A stretch of DNA of 45,614 nucleotides from a virus: IMG/VR virus record IMGVR_UViG_3300030328_003358, positions 4,153 through 49,766 of that record; one strand, 5' to 3'. Positions 1 to 8,900 of the stretch are shown here, one piece after another (position 1 is the stretch's first letter; each line of letters starts with the position of its first letter). The position numbers and the translations under genes are program-made. Below the pieces are notes generated by a model. It was not told the DNA's origin. It made no database searches and saw only the letters and a program-made list of their open reading frames with translations.

Positions 1-114
1 CCATTTAAAGATGACAATCAATTAATTAAATCTCTACATCTACAAAGCACAGCTAATAGAGAAAGAGAAAATTTAGATGTTCATTTACCTGTAAAAGATG
101 CTTTAATTGGATAA
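1..114 (+). CDS. C-terminal end of a cut-off gene
   Basis: An open frame runs from the first base to a TAA at 112-114 and encodes 37 residues without a start codon, ending KDALIG. The window edge cuts the gene. The remaining piece is hydrophilic and has no motif that I recognise. It shares the plus-strand direction of the small genes that follow and stops 5 bases before the stem-closed leader of the DUF932 gene, so it is probably the last gene of an upstream cluster. Function unknown. Confidence 0.55.
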   Translation, partial: PFKDDNQLIKSLHLQSTANRERENLDVHLPVKDALIG

Positions 115-119
115 ATAAT

Positions 120-186
120 TGAGAGCCAACAACTGGTCCCGTAAGTCCTTAGTAAACGCTAGGCAATGGAATATGTGAGGCTCTCA
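120..186 (+). promoter_or_regulatory. stem-closed structured leader upstream of the DUF932 gene
   Basis: TGAGAGCC (120-127) and GGCTCTCA (179-186) form a perfect 8-bp closing stem around 51 nt. Inside, CCTTAG and CTAGG can pair with one bulge. The stem ends 11 bases before the AAAGGAG ribosome binding site at 193-199. The inner segment is richer in G+C than the flanks. The layout is that of a cis-acting 5' leader element. No known riboswitch or ribozyme consensus was recognised, and it lacks a T-arm, so it is not a tRNA. Confidence 0.5.
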
Positions 187-205
187 TAAACTTAAAGGAG
201 AAAAA

Positions 206-1003
206 ATGAATCCATATCAAGAGATAAGGAAAGTTCCATTAGATTTTAATGGAATTCAATCAGCTGCCTTTGCTGTTCAAAGAAAAGATGAAGAAAAAGG
301 ATGGAAAGAAGCTGGAGTAGTAGGTGCTAACTATATGTTATTACCTAATCAAGAAGTAAAAGATATTGCTGATGATATAGTAGATAGTGCTGCAATAGAT
401 TTTAAAGTAGATAAAGAGTTCTTTAATGGTAAAAACTATATGTTATCATATAAAGCTGAAGACACATTACAAACTAAAGAAAAAGAAATTGGAGACCTTA
501 ACTTAGGTATTCAATTCTGGAATAGTTATGATGGGTCTAGATCATTTGGATTTTCATTAATGCTATATAGACTTGTATGTCTTAACGGTATGATGAGCAA
601 ATTACATCTACAAAACCATAGATTTAAGCATTCACCTGGTTCTGAGAATTGGAATGAACAATTAGAAGCTATGGTACATGTGATAAATGGTTCTCAAGAT
701 GGAAATAATAAAGGACTAAATCAAATGGTAGAAGGTATTGCTGCTTTAAATGATATGAGAGTATCTTCTAAGAAACTTGGTCAAATAAGGCATGATTTCT
801 TAAAAGAAGTTCCAACAGGAGTATGGGGTGAAATCACAGATAGATTCCTTAATCCTGAAGGTGAGTATTATTCTGAAACTAGTGGCTGGGGTTTACTTAA
901 TTCTGCTACAGATATATTGTGGCATAAAGATAAGCCTACATTAGCTTCATATAATCAAAACTCTATCATAACTGATGGTTTAATTATGGCTGCAACAACA
1001 TAA
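206..1003 (+). CDS. DUF932 family phage/plasmid-like protein
   Basis: The 265-aa product fits the DUF932 (phage/plasmid-like, TIGR03299-type) family. The recognisable core is FWNSYDGSRSFGFSL followed by YRLVCLNGMM near residues 105-130, which is the family's conserved central block. Members are common in phages, plasmids and mobile elements, but their biochemical role is not established. The start follows AAAGGAG by 6 bases. The gene sits alone behind a stem-closed leader, which suggests post-transcriptional control. Its stop overlaps the start of the next mini-gene (TAATG). Length is normal for the family. Confidence 0.8.
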   Translation: MNPYQEIRKVPLDFNGIQSAAFAVQRKDEEKGWKEAGVVGANYMLLPNQEVKDIADDIVDSAAIDFKVDKEFFNGKNYMLSYKAEDTLQTKEKEIGDLNLGIQFWNSYDGSRSFGFSLMLYRLVCLNGMMSKLHLQNHRFKHSPGSENWNEQLEAMVHVINGSQDGNNKGLNQMVEGIAALNDMRVSSKKLGQIRHDFLKEVPTGVWGEITDRFLNPEGEYYSETSGWGLLNSATDILWHKDKPTLASYNQNSIITDGLIMAATT

Positions 1004-1101
1004 TGAAATACAAAATGATGCAATGTCGACAATGTGGGAATTTCCTTGCTGCAATAGCTTGTCAGTTTGGATGTCCCACTTGTGGATATAATGATGGTTG
1101 A
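1003..1101 (+). CDS. mini zinc-ribbon protein (32 aa)
   Basis: This short frame encodes 32 residues with CRQCG near the start and CPTCG near the end. The two CxxC knuckles are the ligand pattern of a rubredoxin-like zinc ribbon. The ATG overlaps the TAA of the DUF932 gene (TAATG), so it is probably translated by coupling; no separate ribosome binding site is visible. Such small zinc ribbons are frequent in phage accessory regions and usually have no known function. Confidence 0.65.
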   Translation: MKYKMMQCRQCGNFLAAIACQFGCPTCGYNDG

Positions 1102-1150
1102 AGTATAGATGATTCTCAGGTTGAGATTGTAGATAAAAAGGAGTTAGAAA

Positions 1151-1501
1151 ATGACACAAAAAGAAATGAAAAGATTGATAACCTCAATATTCAAAGAAAT
1201 ACAAAACACAAGAGAAGCAGGACAAAAAGAGTATGCAAGGAAAAGTGATAATGCTTTTGCTAACTTTGAAAGAGTAGGTGAAAATCTAAATATAGATAGA
1301 AAACAAGTATTATTAGTTTATTTATTGAAACATATAGACGGGATATGTTCTTATGTAGAAGGACATAAAAGTCAAAGAGAAAATGTAGAAGGAAGAATAA
1401 CTGATAGTATTGTATATTTATGTTTATTATGGGGAATGTGTATATCTGAAGATATGCAATACCCTGGTAAATCTGAATATTACACAAAGAGATTGAAGTG
1501 A
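1151..1501 (+). CDS. DUF1599/Nmad1-like phage protein
   Basis: The 116-aa all-helical protein has the pattern of the DUF1599 (nucleotide modification associated domain 1) family: KEYARKSDNAFANF near residues 26-39, then LLKHIDGICSY near 58-68 and GRITDSIVYLCLL near 81-93, matching the family's usual N-F, K-H-x-D and R-x-x-D-x-x-x-Y-L elements. The family is linked by context to nucleotide or DNA modification, but its activity is not proven. The start follows AAAAGGAG. The assignment is by pattern only. Confidence 0.55.
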   Translation: MTQKEMKRLITSIFKEIQNTREAGQKEYARKSDNAFANFERVGENLNIDRKQVLLVYLLKHIDGICSYVEGHKSQRENVEGRITDSIVYLCLLWGMCISEDMQYPGKSEYYTKRLK

Positions 1502-1659
1502 GAGTTACTGAATACATTCACTTCGTAACAAGAACTGATATAGGTATGGCTCAAAACCCCAAAGATAGTGATTATTATCATTTTACTCCTTGGACAATGC
1601 ATAAACGTCAGCGATACCTATATCAATGTAAATTAAAGGGAAGAACCCCTGTTAAATAA
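1498..1659 (+). CDS. small hypothetical protein with GTG start
   Basis: The frame starts with a GTG that overlaps the TGA of the previous gene (AAGTGAG) and ends at TAA 1657-1659, encoding 53 residues. The product is basic and aromatic, with an HFTPWTMHKRQRYLYQCK segment. No family was recognised. A perfect 11-bp inverted repeat lies inside it (1537-1547 and 1614-1624), so the stretch could instead be, or also be, a structured RNA. The reading is supported by close packing between two clear genes. Confidence 0.5.
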   Translation: MRVTEYIHFVTRTDIGMAQNPKDSDYYHFTPWTMHKRQRYLYQCKLKGRTPVK

Positions 1660-1667
1660 GGAGAACA

Positions 1668-1901
1668 ATGAAAAAAGAAAAAGTAAGTAAAACAAGTAAA
1701 CCAAAAGAAACTAAATCAACTTCCAATGTATTTGGAAAAACTAAAGATGGACAAGTAATATCAAAGACTGATGTAATTGATAGTATTGACAATCTATTTG
1801 AAGTATTAGGAGAGCTTCAAGAACATGTTAATGAAATTGATAATAAGGTTAAAAAAATGAGTGAAAAAGTAAAGATCATATCATCAAGACTAGGAGTTTA
1901 A
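1668..1901 (+). CDS. small lysine-rich coiled-coil protein
   Basis: The 77-aa protein has a lysine/serine/threonine-rich, probably disordered N-terminal half and a C-terminal heptad-like helix (residues about 40-74). The start follows AAGGAG by 5 bases. It is the first of three consecutive small coiled-coil genes; its HVNEIDNKVKKM resembles HVNNIEDHLRKM in the next protein, which suggests a local duplication. No function is known. Confidence 0.75.
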   Translation: MKKEKVSKTSKPKETKSTSNVFGKTKDGQVISKTDVIDSIDNLFEVLGELQEHVNEIDNKVKKMSEKVKIISSRLGV

Positions 1902-1902
1902 T

Positions 1903-2151
1903 ATGGCTAAAAATAGAAAACCTACAAATATGGAACTTAAAACAGTAATAACTAATTTAATAATGCATGTAAATAATATAGAAGATCATTTGAGAAAAAT
2001 GGATGCAGCATTCTATTCTTTTATAGAGTTTAAAGGTGAAACAAAATCATTCGAAGATTGGTTAAAAAACATAGGAGAAAATAAAGATGTCGATAAGTCC
2101 TCAAATGAAAGTAGCGTTAAAGGAAATAAAGATTCTTCAGGAAAAGTATGA
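1903..2151 (+). CDS. small coiled-coil protein, likely paralogue of its neighbour
   Basis: The 82-aa protein has a helical N-terminal part containing HVNNIEDHLRKM, similar to the previous gene product, and a hydrophilic Ser/Lys-rich tail. The start follows GGAG in GGAGTTTAATATG and lies 1 base after the upstream stop. Its last 65 nt overlap the next gene in another frame, so the odd low-complexity tail is probably shaped by the overlap. Function unknown. Confidence 0.7.
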   Translation: MAKNRKPTNMELKTVITNLIMHVNNIEDHLRKMDAAFYSFIEFKGETKSFEDWLKNIGENKDVDKSSNESSVKGNKDSSGKV

Positions 2152-2341
2152 TGATTTATACAGAGATTTTTGCTTTATAAAAGACTATGCAAATAGCCTA
2201 GAAGTAAAGTTGTCTAAAATACAAATCTCTAATAAACATAATAAACTTGAAGAAGTAATGAAAAGCTCTAAAGAAGCAATGGAAAGATACACTAATAAAC
2301 TAAGAAAGGAGATCTTAGATGCCAAGCAAGAACAAAGCTAG
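2087..2341 (+). CDS. small coiled-coil protein overlapping both neighbours
   Basis: The 84-aa, almost wholly helical charged protein (KEIKILQEKYDDLYRD and later heptads) starts 65 nt inside the preceding gene. The start is supported by AGGAG about 9 bases upstream. Its end overlaps the nuclease gene by 23 nt. A double overlap of this kind is typical of compacted phage early operons. No homologous family was recognised. Confidence 0.7.
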   Translation: MSISPQMKVALKEIKILQEKYDDLYRDFCFIKDYANSLEVKLSKIQISNKHNKLEEVMKSSKEAMERYTNKLRKEILDAKQEQS

Positions 2342-2630
2342 AGGTAACAGACTAGAAAGACTAGTTGTTAATCAAGCAAAAGAAGTAGGTATTAGTGCTA
2401 TAAGAGCATATGCCAGTAATGGGATGTCTCTAGGAGAAGCTGAAGATGTTGATGTTAAAATAGGTGAATTTAAAGGTCAATGTAAAATGCGTAAAAAGAT
2501 AGCATCATTTATGAAACCTCCAGAAAGCTGTGATATAGCATTAATTAAAGAAGATAGAGAAGATACACTTGTTGTTATAAGGTATCAAGATTTTTTAAAT
2601 ATGATGTTAAAACAAATGGGAGAATTATAA
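2319..2630 (+). CDS. PD-(D/E)XK nuclease-like protein (Holliday-junction-resolvase type)
   Basis: The 103-aa protein has the order expected of small PD-(D/E)XK nucleases of the archaeal resolvase/VRR-like kind: RGNRLERLV with E13 near the N-terminus, a basic strand IRAYAS near 28-33, EDVDV with D43 and D45, and GQCKMRKK with K56 where the usual motif is ExK. Position 54 is Gln rather than Glu, a variant seen in some phage members. It may act in DNA branch resolution or packaging repair, but activity is inferred. The start follows AAAGGAG. The upstream gene overlaps it by 23 nt. Confidence 0.6.
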   Translation: MPSKNKARGNRLERLVVNQAKEVGISAIRAYASNGMSLGEAEDVDVKIGEFKGQCKMRKKIASFMKPPESCDIALIKEDREDTLVVIRYQDFLNMMLKQMGEL

Positions 2631-2786
2631 ATGAAATATGAAAAAAAAATGCAATCAGGAGTGTTAAAAATAGCTCACTTTTTAATATCTACTTTGCCAA
2701 TAATGAATAAAGACAACTTTCATGAAACTTTATACATTAGTAAAACGATGATTGAAAAGTTAAGAAAAGAGCACACGAAGTATTAG
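2631..2786 (+). CDS. small hypothetical protein
   Basis: ATG 2631 to TAG 2784-2786 encodes 51 residues and follows the nuclease stop directly. The protein has a short hydrophobic stretch (VLKIAHFLISTLPIM) and a basic C-terminus. It is the last plus-strand gene before the convergent late operon. No family was recognised. Confidence 0.55.
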   Translation: MKYEKKMQSGVLKIAHFLISTLPIMNKDNFHETLYISKTMIEKLRKEHTKY

Positions 2787-2813
2787 GTATTCTCAGAATC
2801 ATCTGTTAATCCA

Positions 2814-2837
2814 AAGGGTGTATTAATTTACACCCTT
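2814..2837. terminator. terminator-like hairpin between convergent operons
   Basis: AAGGGTGTA (2814-2822), loop TTAATT and TACACCCTT (2829-2837) form a perfect 9-bp hairpin. It sits between the last plus-strand gene and the stop of the last minus-strand late gene at 2840. The U-tract is weak on both strands, so it may work in both directions or act as an mRNA 3' end stabiliser. Confidence 0.7.
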
Positions 2838-2839
2838 AC

Positions 2840-5800
2840 CTAATTAAAGTTTGCTAAAGCTAATAAAGCGTCTTTTTTAATTCTATCATCAGTTTTTTTA
2901 CTACGCTTATCATCACCTCTATATTTAACTTTTGGTAGTACATTGCCTGTGTATACCTTGTCTGTAAAACCTTTTATTTGTTTTTGTCTCCAATTTGTAA
3001 TCCATTGAGGTTTGTAAGTCCCAGTTTCTATCCTAAATGCTTTATGTATTTGACCTTTAGCTAATGCTGGAGCTGTTTTCCATGCTGTTCTTGCACCTGC
3101 AATGTTAAATATTCTTGCTACTTTATACCACCAATCTGGATCTGAAGTGTCATAAGTAAGGTCTTTTGCTTGTTGATATTCTTCACTAGTCCAACTCCAA
3201 AAGTCAGTTAACTCAGCAGCAGTTATCATATCACTTACAAATGGACCTCCAAAATAATGAGTAATAGGATGTTTCCCAAAATAAGCATCATAATGGGTTA
3301 GCATTTCTTCCTCAGTTCCATCTGGTGAATTTCCTATAAAATCTATTAATCTTGAAACATCTTCCATTACAGGATTTTCTATTATTCCAGATATAGAATT
3401 TTTCTTAGCTTTAGACATAGTACCATCTTTTAACATTTTATCTTCTTTTGGAATCAAAGCTGATGGTGCGAATACAGACATAGCACCTCCTACATCATGA
3501 TCTGTCGCTAATGCGAATAATCCTGGTAAGAAACTATAAAGCATCATTAATCTCATACCAGTATTAATAGTAGGATTAACAATCATTTTTTTATCACCTT
3601 TATTTAATAATCTATTACCCATTTGCAGTGGATCTTCTACAACCCATTTAAAGCCTTTTATATCTCTTGTCATATCTTTAAGCATATTATATTGCATATC
3701 AAAAAATGCAAATTTAAAATGCTGGAACTGACCTAGTGTTTTACCAGCTGGAGTTCGAAGTATTCTTGATTTAGCCCACATATCATAGTCATAATGAAGA
3801 GTTTTAACCATTTCAAATGCTTCTTTACCAGCTAAGTTTTCTATGTATTGCCATAATTGTTTTTCTGTAGCATTTTTACCGTTCTTTTCTAAATACTTTG
3901 CTCTATGATAATCTAATCTTTTGCTTTCCCCTATAAATGCATGAGAAAAAGCCATTTCAAATGTAGAGACTCTATTCTTATTTTCAGCCCAAGCCTGAGA
4001 ACCAACCTTACCAATAAAAGTATATTTAGAAGATATGTCAGCTCCTTTAGCCATGAGATTTGCTACCTTTTTCATAGCTTCTCCATTTTTAGATACAATT
4101 AATCTACCACTAGCATCTACATCAAAACCTTTTGGAATTAAAACCATAGTTGCTTGGTCAATAGAACCTGCTGTTGCAGCTGAAATACTTGCAGCTTCTG
4201 CTTTTTCTCCAATCATAAAACCAAACTTTTTCATCTGTCTTGTAGTCATTTCTCTATTTGTTATCTCAACTTCACCTGGACCTACTGGTCTTAAAGTTCC
4301 ATCTAAGAATTGGTTTGTAATTCTTCTTCCTCTAAGTCCATACTGAACCCAATTAAACAATCCTTGAGTTCTATTTTTTAAACCTCCTTTAAAACTGAAT
4401 CCTAATTTAGATATATACTCAAAGCCATTGATTATTCTGACAGCTTGATCTAAATTTGTAGTTGGACCTCCATTGTTCATAAGAGAAGAATCTTTCATCT
4501 CAGTTACCAGATCTATTAGATATTCTGAATACTCACCTATTTTTATATTTTTCTTACCCATATTATTTTGTCTTACTGCTTCAATTAAAGGTTTAGTTAC
4601 TTGAGAATAAGCATAATTTATTCTTGACCTCATATTAAATGAAGCCACATCATGGACATACTTATTTAAATAGTATATAGGGTCCATACTGAAATATTTA
4701 TCTGTTTCTCCAGCTGCTTTCATTCTATTTGATATAGCTTGAGGACTCAATGCTTGTTCTATTTCAAATCTAATCTCAGATGCTGTCTTCCCTTTCCATT
4801 CAGCCTTATTGGAACTATCTTTTGCATAAGAAGATAGATTATGCATTATATCTGTTAATTCTATAACATATTTGGGAGAATATTTGACTATAGAAGAATC
4901 ACTTTTATATTGAACTCCTATAGCTGTATTTTTAGTACCTTTAATTCTATAAGGAGAATATGTTTTGCTTTTAGGGTCATAAACCATCATATCTTTAGAA
5001 TTCGTAGGAATAACCATACCATTTTCAACTTTATATTTATTAGATATATTCCTAGCATCAATATCAGATTGGACTAATAGAGCATCAATAGATTCAGTTA
5101 TTTTATCATGAGCTCTTAATAAATCTATCCTTGCTGGGTCAGATTCAAGTAAAGTTTCTATTGTTCTTCTTGCAGCAATAGAACCATTTAATAAATCTTT
5201 CATGCTTTCAACCCTTAATATATCCCAATGAGCTCTTACTTTCTTTTCAGCTTGAGTTACAGGTTGAACTTTAAATTCTAATATATCTTGATATCTTCTT
5301 AAAATTTGACCACCTATTGGATCTGATGAACCTTTACCTAAGCTAGATCCTAGCATTTTATGTAAATTGTTTAACATCTGTTTATATTGTGTAGTACCTG
5401 GAGTAGCTATAAGCAAATCTCTTTCCATTCTCTGAAATACTTTATATTCCTTATTAGTCCATTCATTAGCTCTTTTATTTGAATAATAAGGAGCCTTTAC
5501 ATCTAAAAACATTTCATACATACCATCAACCATCTGTTTAATATGAGTAGAGCCATCTTTCATAAGCTTTTGATTATAAGAGACTGCTTCACCAATTTCA
5601 CTAACAAATTGTTCACCACCTCTAAATCCTTTAGCAAGAACTCTTGGCAATTTAAAGTAAGTACCAAAAAATCCTTCTTGTTTACCTAAGCTAGGTAAAA
5701 ATTCATTTTTCAAAGCTTTTAAGAATATATTAACATCTTTAGGATTAAGCTCTATTGTCATTGGCTCAAATGTAGTACGAGTATATTTTTTCCATAACCA

Positions 5801-5959
5801 CTCAAGACTTCCTTTATCATTCCATCCCATTTGTTTAGCCAAATCATGACCCATCCATTTCTTAAAAGACTTATCTGACTTTATTTGATTAACTAATTTT
5901 TCTTGTGTTTTAGCTACTATATTAGTGCCTGGTATACAGACTGATCCTCCACCTGCCAT
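2840..5959 (-). CDS. giant internal virion / ejection protein (1039 aa)
   Basis: Last gene of the late operon, with AAGGAGATAAT before the ATG. The protein is long, mostly helical and Lys/Met-rich. It has one strongly hydrophobic stretch near residues 800-835 (RLMMLYSFLPGLFALATD) and a conserved-looking GKTLGQFQHFKFAFFDMQYN just before it. I see no catalytic motif. Its place directly after the candidate virion RNA polymerase and behind two other large proteins fits a cargo protein ejected into the cell, comparable by position to T7 gp14-16, N4 or crAss-like cargo proteins. The membrane-like segment could help form the ejection channel. The role is inferred from size and context. Confidence 0.7.
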   Translation of the reverse strand: MAGGGSVCIPGTNIVAKTQEKLVNQIKSDKSFKKWMGHDLAKQMGWNDKGSLEWLWKKYTRTTFEPMTIELNPKDVNIFLKALKNEFLPSLGKQEGFFGTYFKLPRVLAKGFRGGEQFVSEIGEAVSYNQKLMKDGSTHIKQMVDGMYEMFLDVKAPYYSNKRANEWTNKEYKVFQRMERDLLIATPGTTQYKQMLNNLHKMLGSSLGKGSSDPIGGQILRRYQDILEFKVQPVTQAEKKVRAHWDILRVESMKDLLNGSIAARRTIETLLESDPARIDLLRAHDKITESIDALLVQSDIDARNISNKYKVENGMVIPTNSKDMMVYDPKSKTYSPYRIKGTKNTAIGVQYKSDSSIVKYSPKYVIELTDIMHNLSSYAKDSSNKAEWKGKTASEIRFEIEQALSPQAISNRMKAAGETDKYFSMDPIYYLNKYVHDVASFNMRSRINYAYSQVTKPLIEAVRQNNMGKKNIKIGEYSEYLIDLVTEMKDSSLMNNGGPTTNLDQAVRIINGFEYISKLGFSFKGGLKNRTQGLFNWVQYGLRGRRITNQFLDGTLRPVGPGEVEITNREMTTRQMKKFGFMIGEKAEAASISAATAGSIDQATMVLIPKGFDVDASGRLIVSKNGEAMKKVANLMAKGADISSKYTFIGKVGSQAWAENKNRVSTFEMAFSHAFIGESKRLDYHRAKYLEKNGKNATEKQLWQYIENLAGKEAFEMVKTLHYDYDMWAKSRILRTPAGKTLGQFQHFKFAFFDMQYNMLKDMTRDIKGFKWVVEDPLQMGNRLLNKGDKKMIVNPTINTGMRLMMLYSFLPGLFALATDHDVGGAMSVFAPSALIPKEDKMLKDGTMSKAKKNSISGIIENPVMEDVSRLIDFIGNSPDGTEEEMLTHYDAYFGKHPITHYFGGPFVSDMITAAELTDFWSWTSEEYQQAKDLTYDTSDPDWWYKVARIFNIAGARTAWKTAPALAKGQIHKAFRIETGTYKPQWITNWRQKQIKGFTDKVYTGNVLPKVKYRGDDKRSKKTDDRIKKDALLALANFN

Positions 5960-5971
5960 ATTATCTCCTTA

Positions 5972-8900
5972 TTAATAACATTTTATTTTATCTAAGTAAT
6001 CTTTAGCATTTTCATTCTTAACTTCTCTGTGATGATATACTCTATCTCTATATGTACTAAGAGGTTCATATATATCACCACCTCTAAAACTTCTACCTTC
6101 TGCTCCCTCCCACATTCCTTCTATAAACTTCGTTATACCTTCTATTCTTGGAGCACCATTTAAACCACCTTTACTCATATCAACAGTAGTCTTATATAAT
6201 TCCACTGGATCTAAAAAATATTGACCAGTTATAAATCCTATAGCTACTTTCTGAGCAGTTTTATTTATATTATTTGATACCATAAAGTTAGCATAGTTTT
6301 CTAATGGAGGCAATAATGAAAAATTATTAGCTTCTCTTGTATTGAGTTTAAAGTCGAAATAATCTCCGACCAACGTATTATCCCATTCTTTTATAAAAGC
6401 TCCCTTAAAGTCATTATTTATCTGCTCATGATACTGTTTAGCAACACTTGCGTCCATAATAGTTTTTGCATCTCCATTCATTGCTCTATTTAAGAATTGA
6501 AAAACCATTCTTTCATTTCTTGTATTGTTTTTAAACTTAATAATAGTCTGAAGTTCTCCTTGACTTTGTCCAACAATAGCAAATTTATTACCATCTGCAG
6601 TTGGAACTAATAGCATTCTTAAGAAAGCATTTTGCATTTCTTTGCTTAAATTTCCATTTATATCAGCAGCCATTTTAACATAATCAGAAAGTATCGCCAT
6701 ATCCTTTTCTGCTTCCAATCCAAATCTCACATTATCTCTTGGTGCATTAGGGTCTGCAAAACGAATTTCTCTCATATCTTGCTTGAATCTTTCTACTAGC
6801 ATTCTTACACTTGTTAACTCAACATCAGATATTCTCATGTCAAACCTTGTAAAAGCATCATGCATAGATCTTCTTACTCTCTCAGTTAAACCTGAGCCAG
6901 CAACTAACTCTTTTGGATTTTCTATAAAGACATCACCTTTTTGCCATTGTACAAATTCACGTTTTTTAAACACTCCTCTAAAAGTAACAACATCTCCATC
7001 TTTGCCAAACTCCCTCCTATATATAGCTGTATCAGCATTCAATTTACCTCCTGATGCTTTAGTTTTTGAATGAGTCTTTTTATACATGTTATATATATAC
7101 TCTGGATTATTAATTTGTTTATCAAATTCAGAAATAAGTGCTTGATATTTTTCTTTCTGTTTTGTCCAGAATTGTCCAGCATCTGAGTTTAACTGTCTTC
7201 TAAAAGCCAAATCACCTAATGTTTTATCAATTTGATTAAGCTTATACTTTATATTAACAATTTGTGCTGCAGTTGTCTGGTCTTTAAACATGCCTTTTAT
7301 AGCCAAATTAACATTAGTTGGAGTAGCTTCAGTTATATCTGCTATAATTCTACCTAGACCAGAATCAATAGGAGGTTTATTGTTAAATACTTGAGGTAAA
7401 CTTTGTCTCATTTTTGATAAAGATTGAATTATAGGTAATTGACTTACATTGAAACTCTGGCTACCATGATAATGACTATCACCTAAAAATCTCAATAGGT
7501 CTTTTGTGAATCCTTCTAGCTCATTTGGTTTCCACTTAAATTTACCTTTTTGAGCTTTAGATTCAACCCAAGAACCACCTGCATTTCTTATTTTAAAAAG
7601 AATATCTTCATACTTATGTACCATTTCAAATGCAGACATTTTTCTAGATGTACCATCACCAAAATTCTCAGTCATTAATGATAAATTATGTAATTCACCA
7701 AGAGGGTCAAGTATCCCTTTTTTTATTCTATTATAATGAACTTTAACATCTGGTGGTAATTGGTCAAAAGTTCTATACTCAACTTGTCCATTAGTTTTAG
7801 TTCTTTTTATTTGAAGGAATCCATTGTCAGGATGCATCCAAAGCATTTGATCTATATCTATATCTGTTATTTTCTGATTTTTTTTGTATATATCTATACT
7901 AGCTTTTACCATTCTTTTTACATATTCTATTGAGTTTACTAAATGTAATCCATCTCTAACATGTATTTCATATCTATCTCTAGTATTCCTGTCTATAAAC
8001 TCTGGTCCAAAGGTGAATCTAGTATCACCATTTTCCCCTACCATAGTACCGCCCCATTTATTCTTTTTATTCTTAGACCAACCTGCGCTGAATATACTCC
8101 CAGTTGTATTATTTTGAGCATCATATTTTGCTCCAAAGAATTGAGCTACTGTTGATATTATTGAAGTTTGTCTAATCGTTTTAGCTCTTTTGTTACCTAA
8201 TGTAGTCATTAAATCTGAATAATCAGATTGATCACCTAAAAGATTAACTTCTTCTACTAAAACTTCTTTATATACATTATCTGTTACTTGGCTATATCCA
8301 GATACTTTGTATATTTCTTTAATAACAGTTTTAGGAAGTGTAAATAAACTTGCTGATTTATCTAAATCAAAATCTGCATCTTGAGGATCTATAACATCTA
8401 ATACATTCATTTCACTTACAGGTCCTCTTCTTTGGTCTATAAGCTTTTCTACCCTAGAGATAACCCAATCATTTATACCAGGTTTAGGTTGCCTTAAATC
8501 AACTTTACCTAGGTGAATTGAATTATATGAAGGACTTTCTCCTTTTTCAGTTAAAATATTATACATAGCATCAGCATTATTATTACGTCTACTATTTAAA
8601 TTGCTTTTTAAATAATAGTCTCTATTATTACCCACAAATTCATGTCTTGTTCCATTGATAAATAAAGCAAGTTCCCCAACTGATTGTAGATTTTCAACAG
8701 CTGCATAATCAAGTAAAGTTTGCATATCTTTAGTTAATGCTTTTTCTAATCTCATAAAAGCTTCTTGATTTCTAGTAATCTTATCTTTTCCAAGAGATTT
8801 ACCACCTTGAAATTTAACATCAAGATGAGGTCCAACAACTTGAAATCCATCTGCTCCAAAAGAAACTGCGAAATCATGACCATTAAAATCAGTTTTATAC

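Noticed and set aside
120-186. tRNA-like reading of the stem-closed leader
   Set aside because: The 8-bp stem and 67-nt length recall a tRNA, but there is no T-arm consensus, no anticodon arm and no CCA.
4035-4346. Open frame of 103 codons on the plus strand inside the 1039-aa gene
   Set aside because: It is antisense to a clear large gene, has no ribosome binding site and its composition is that of a reversed coding strand.
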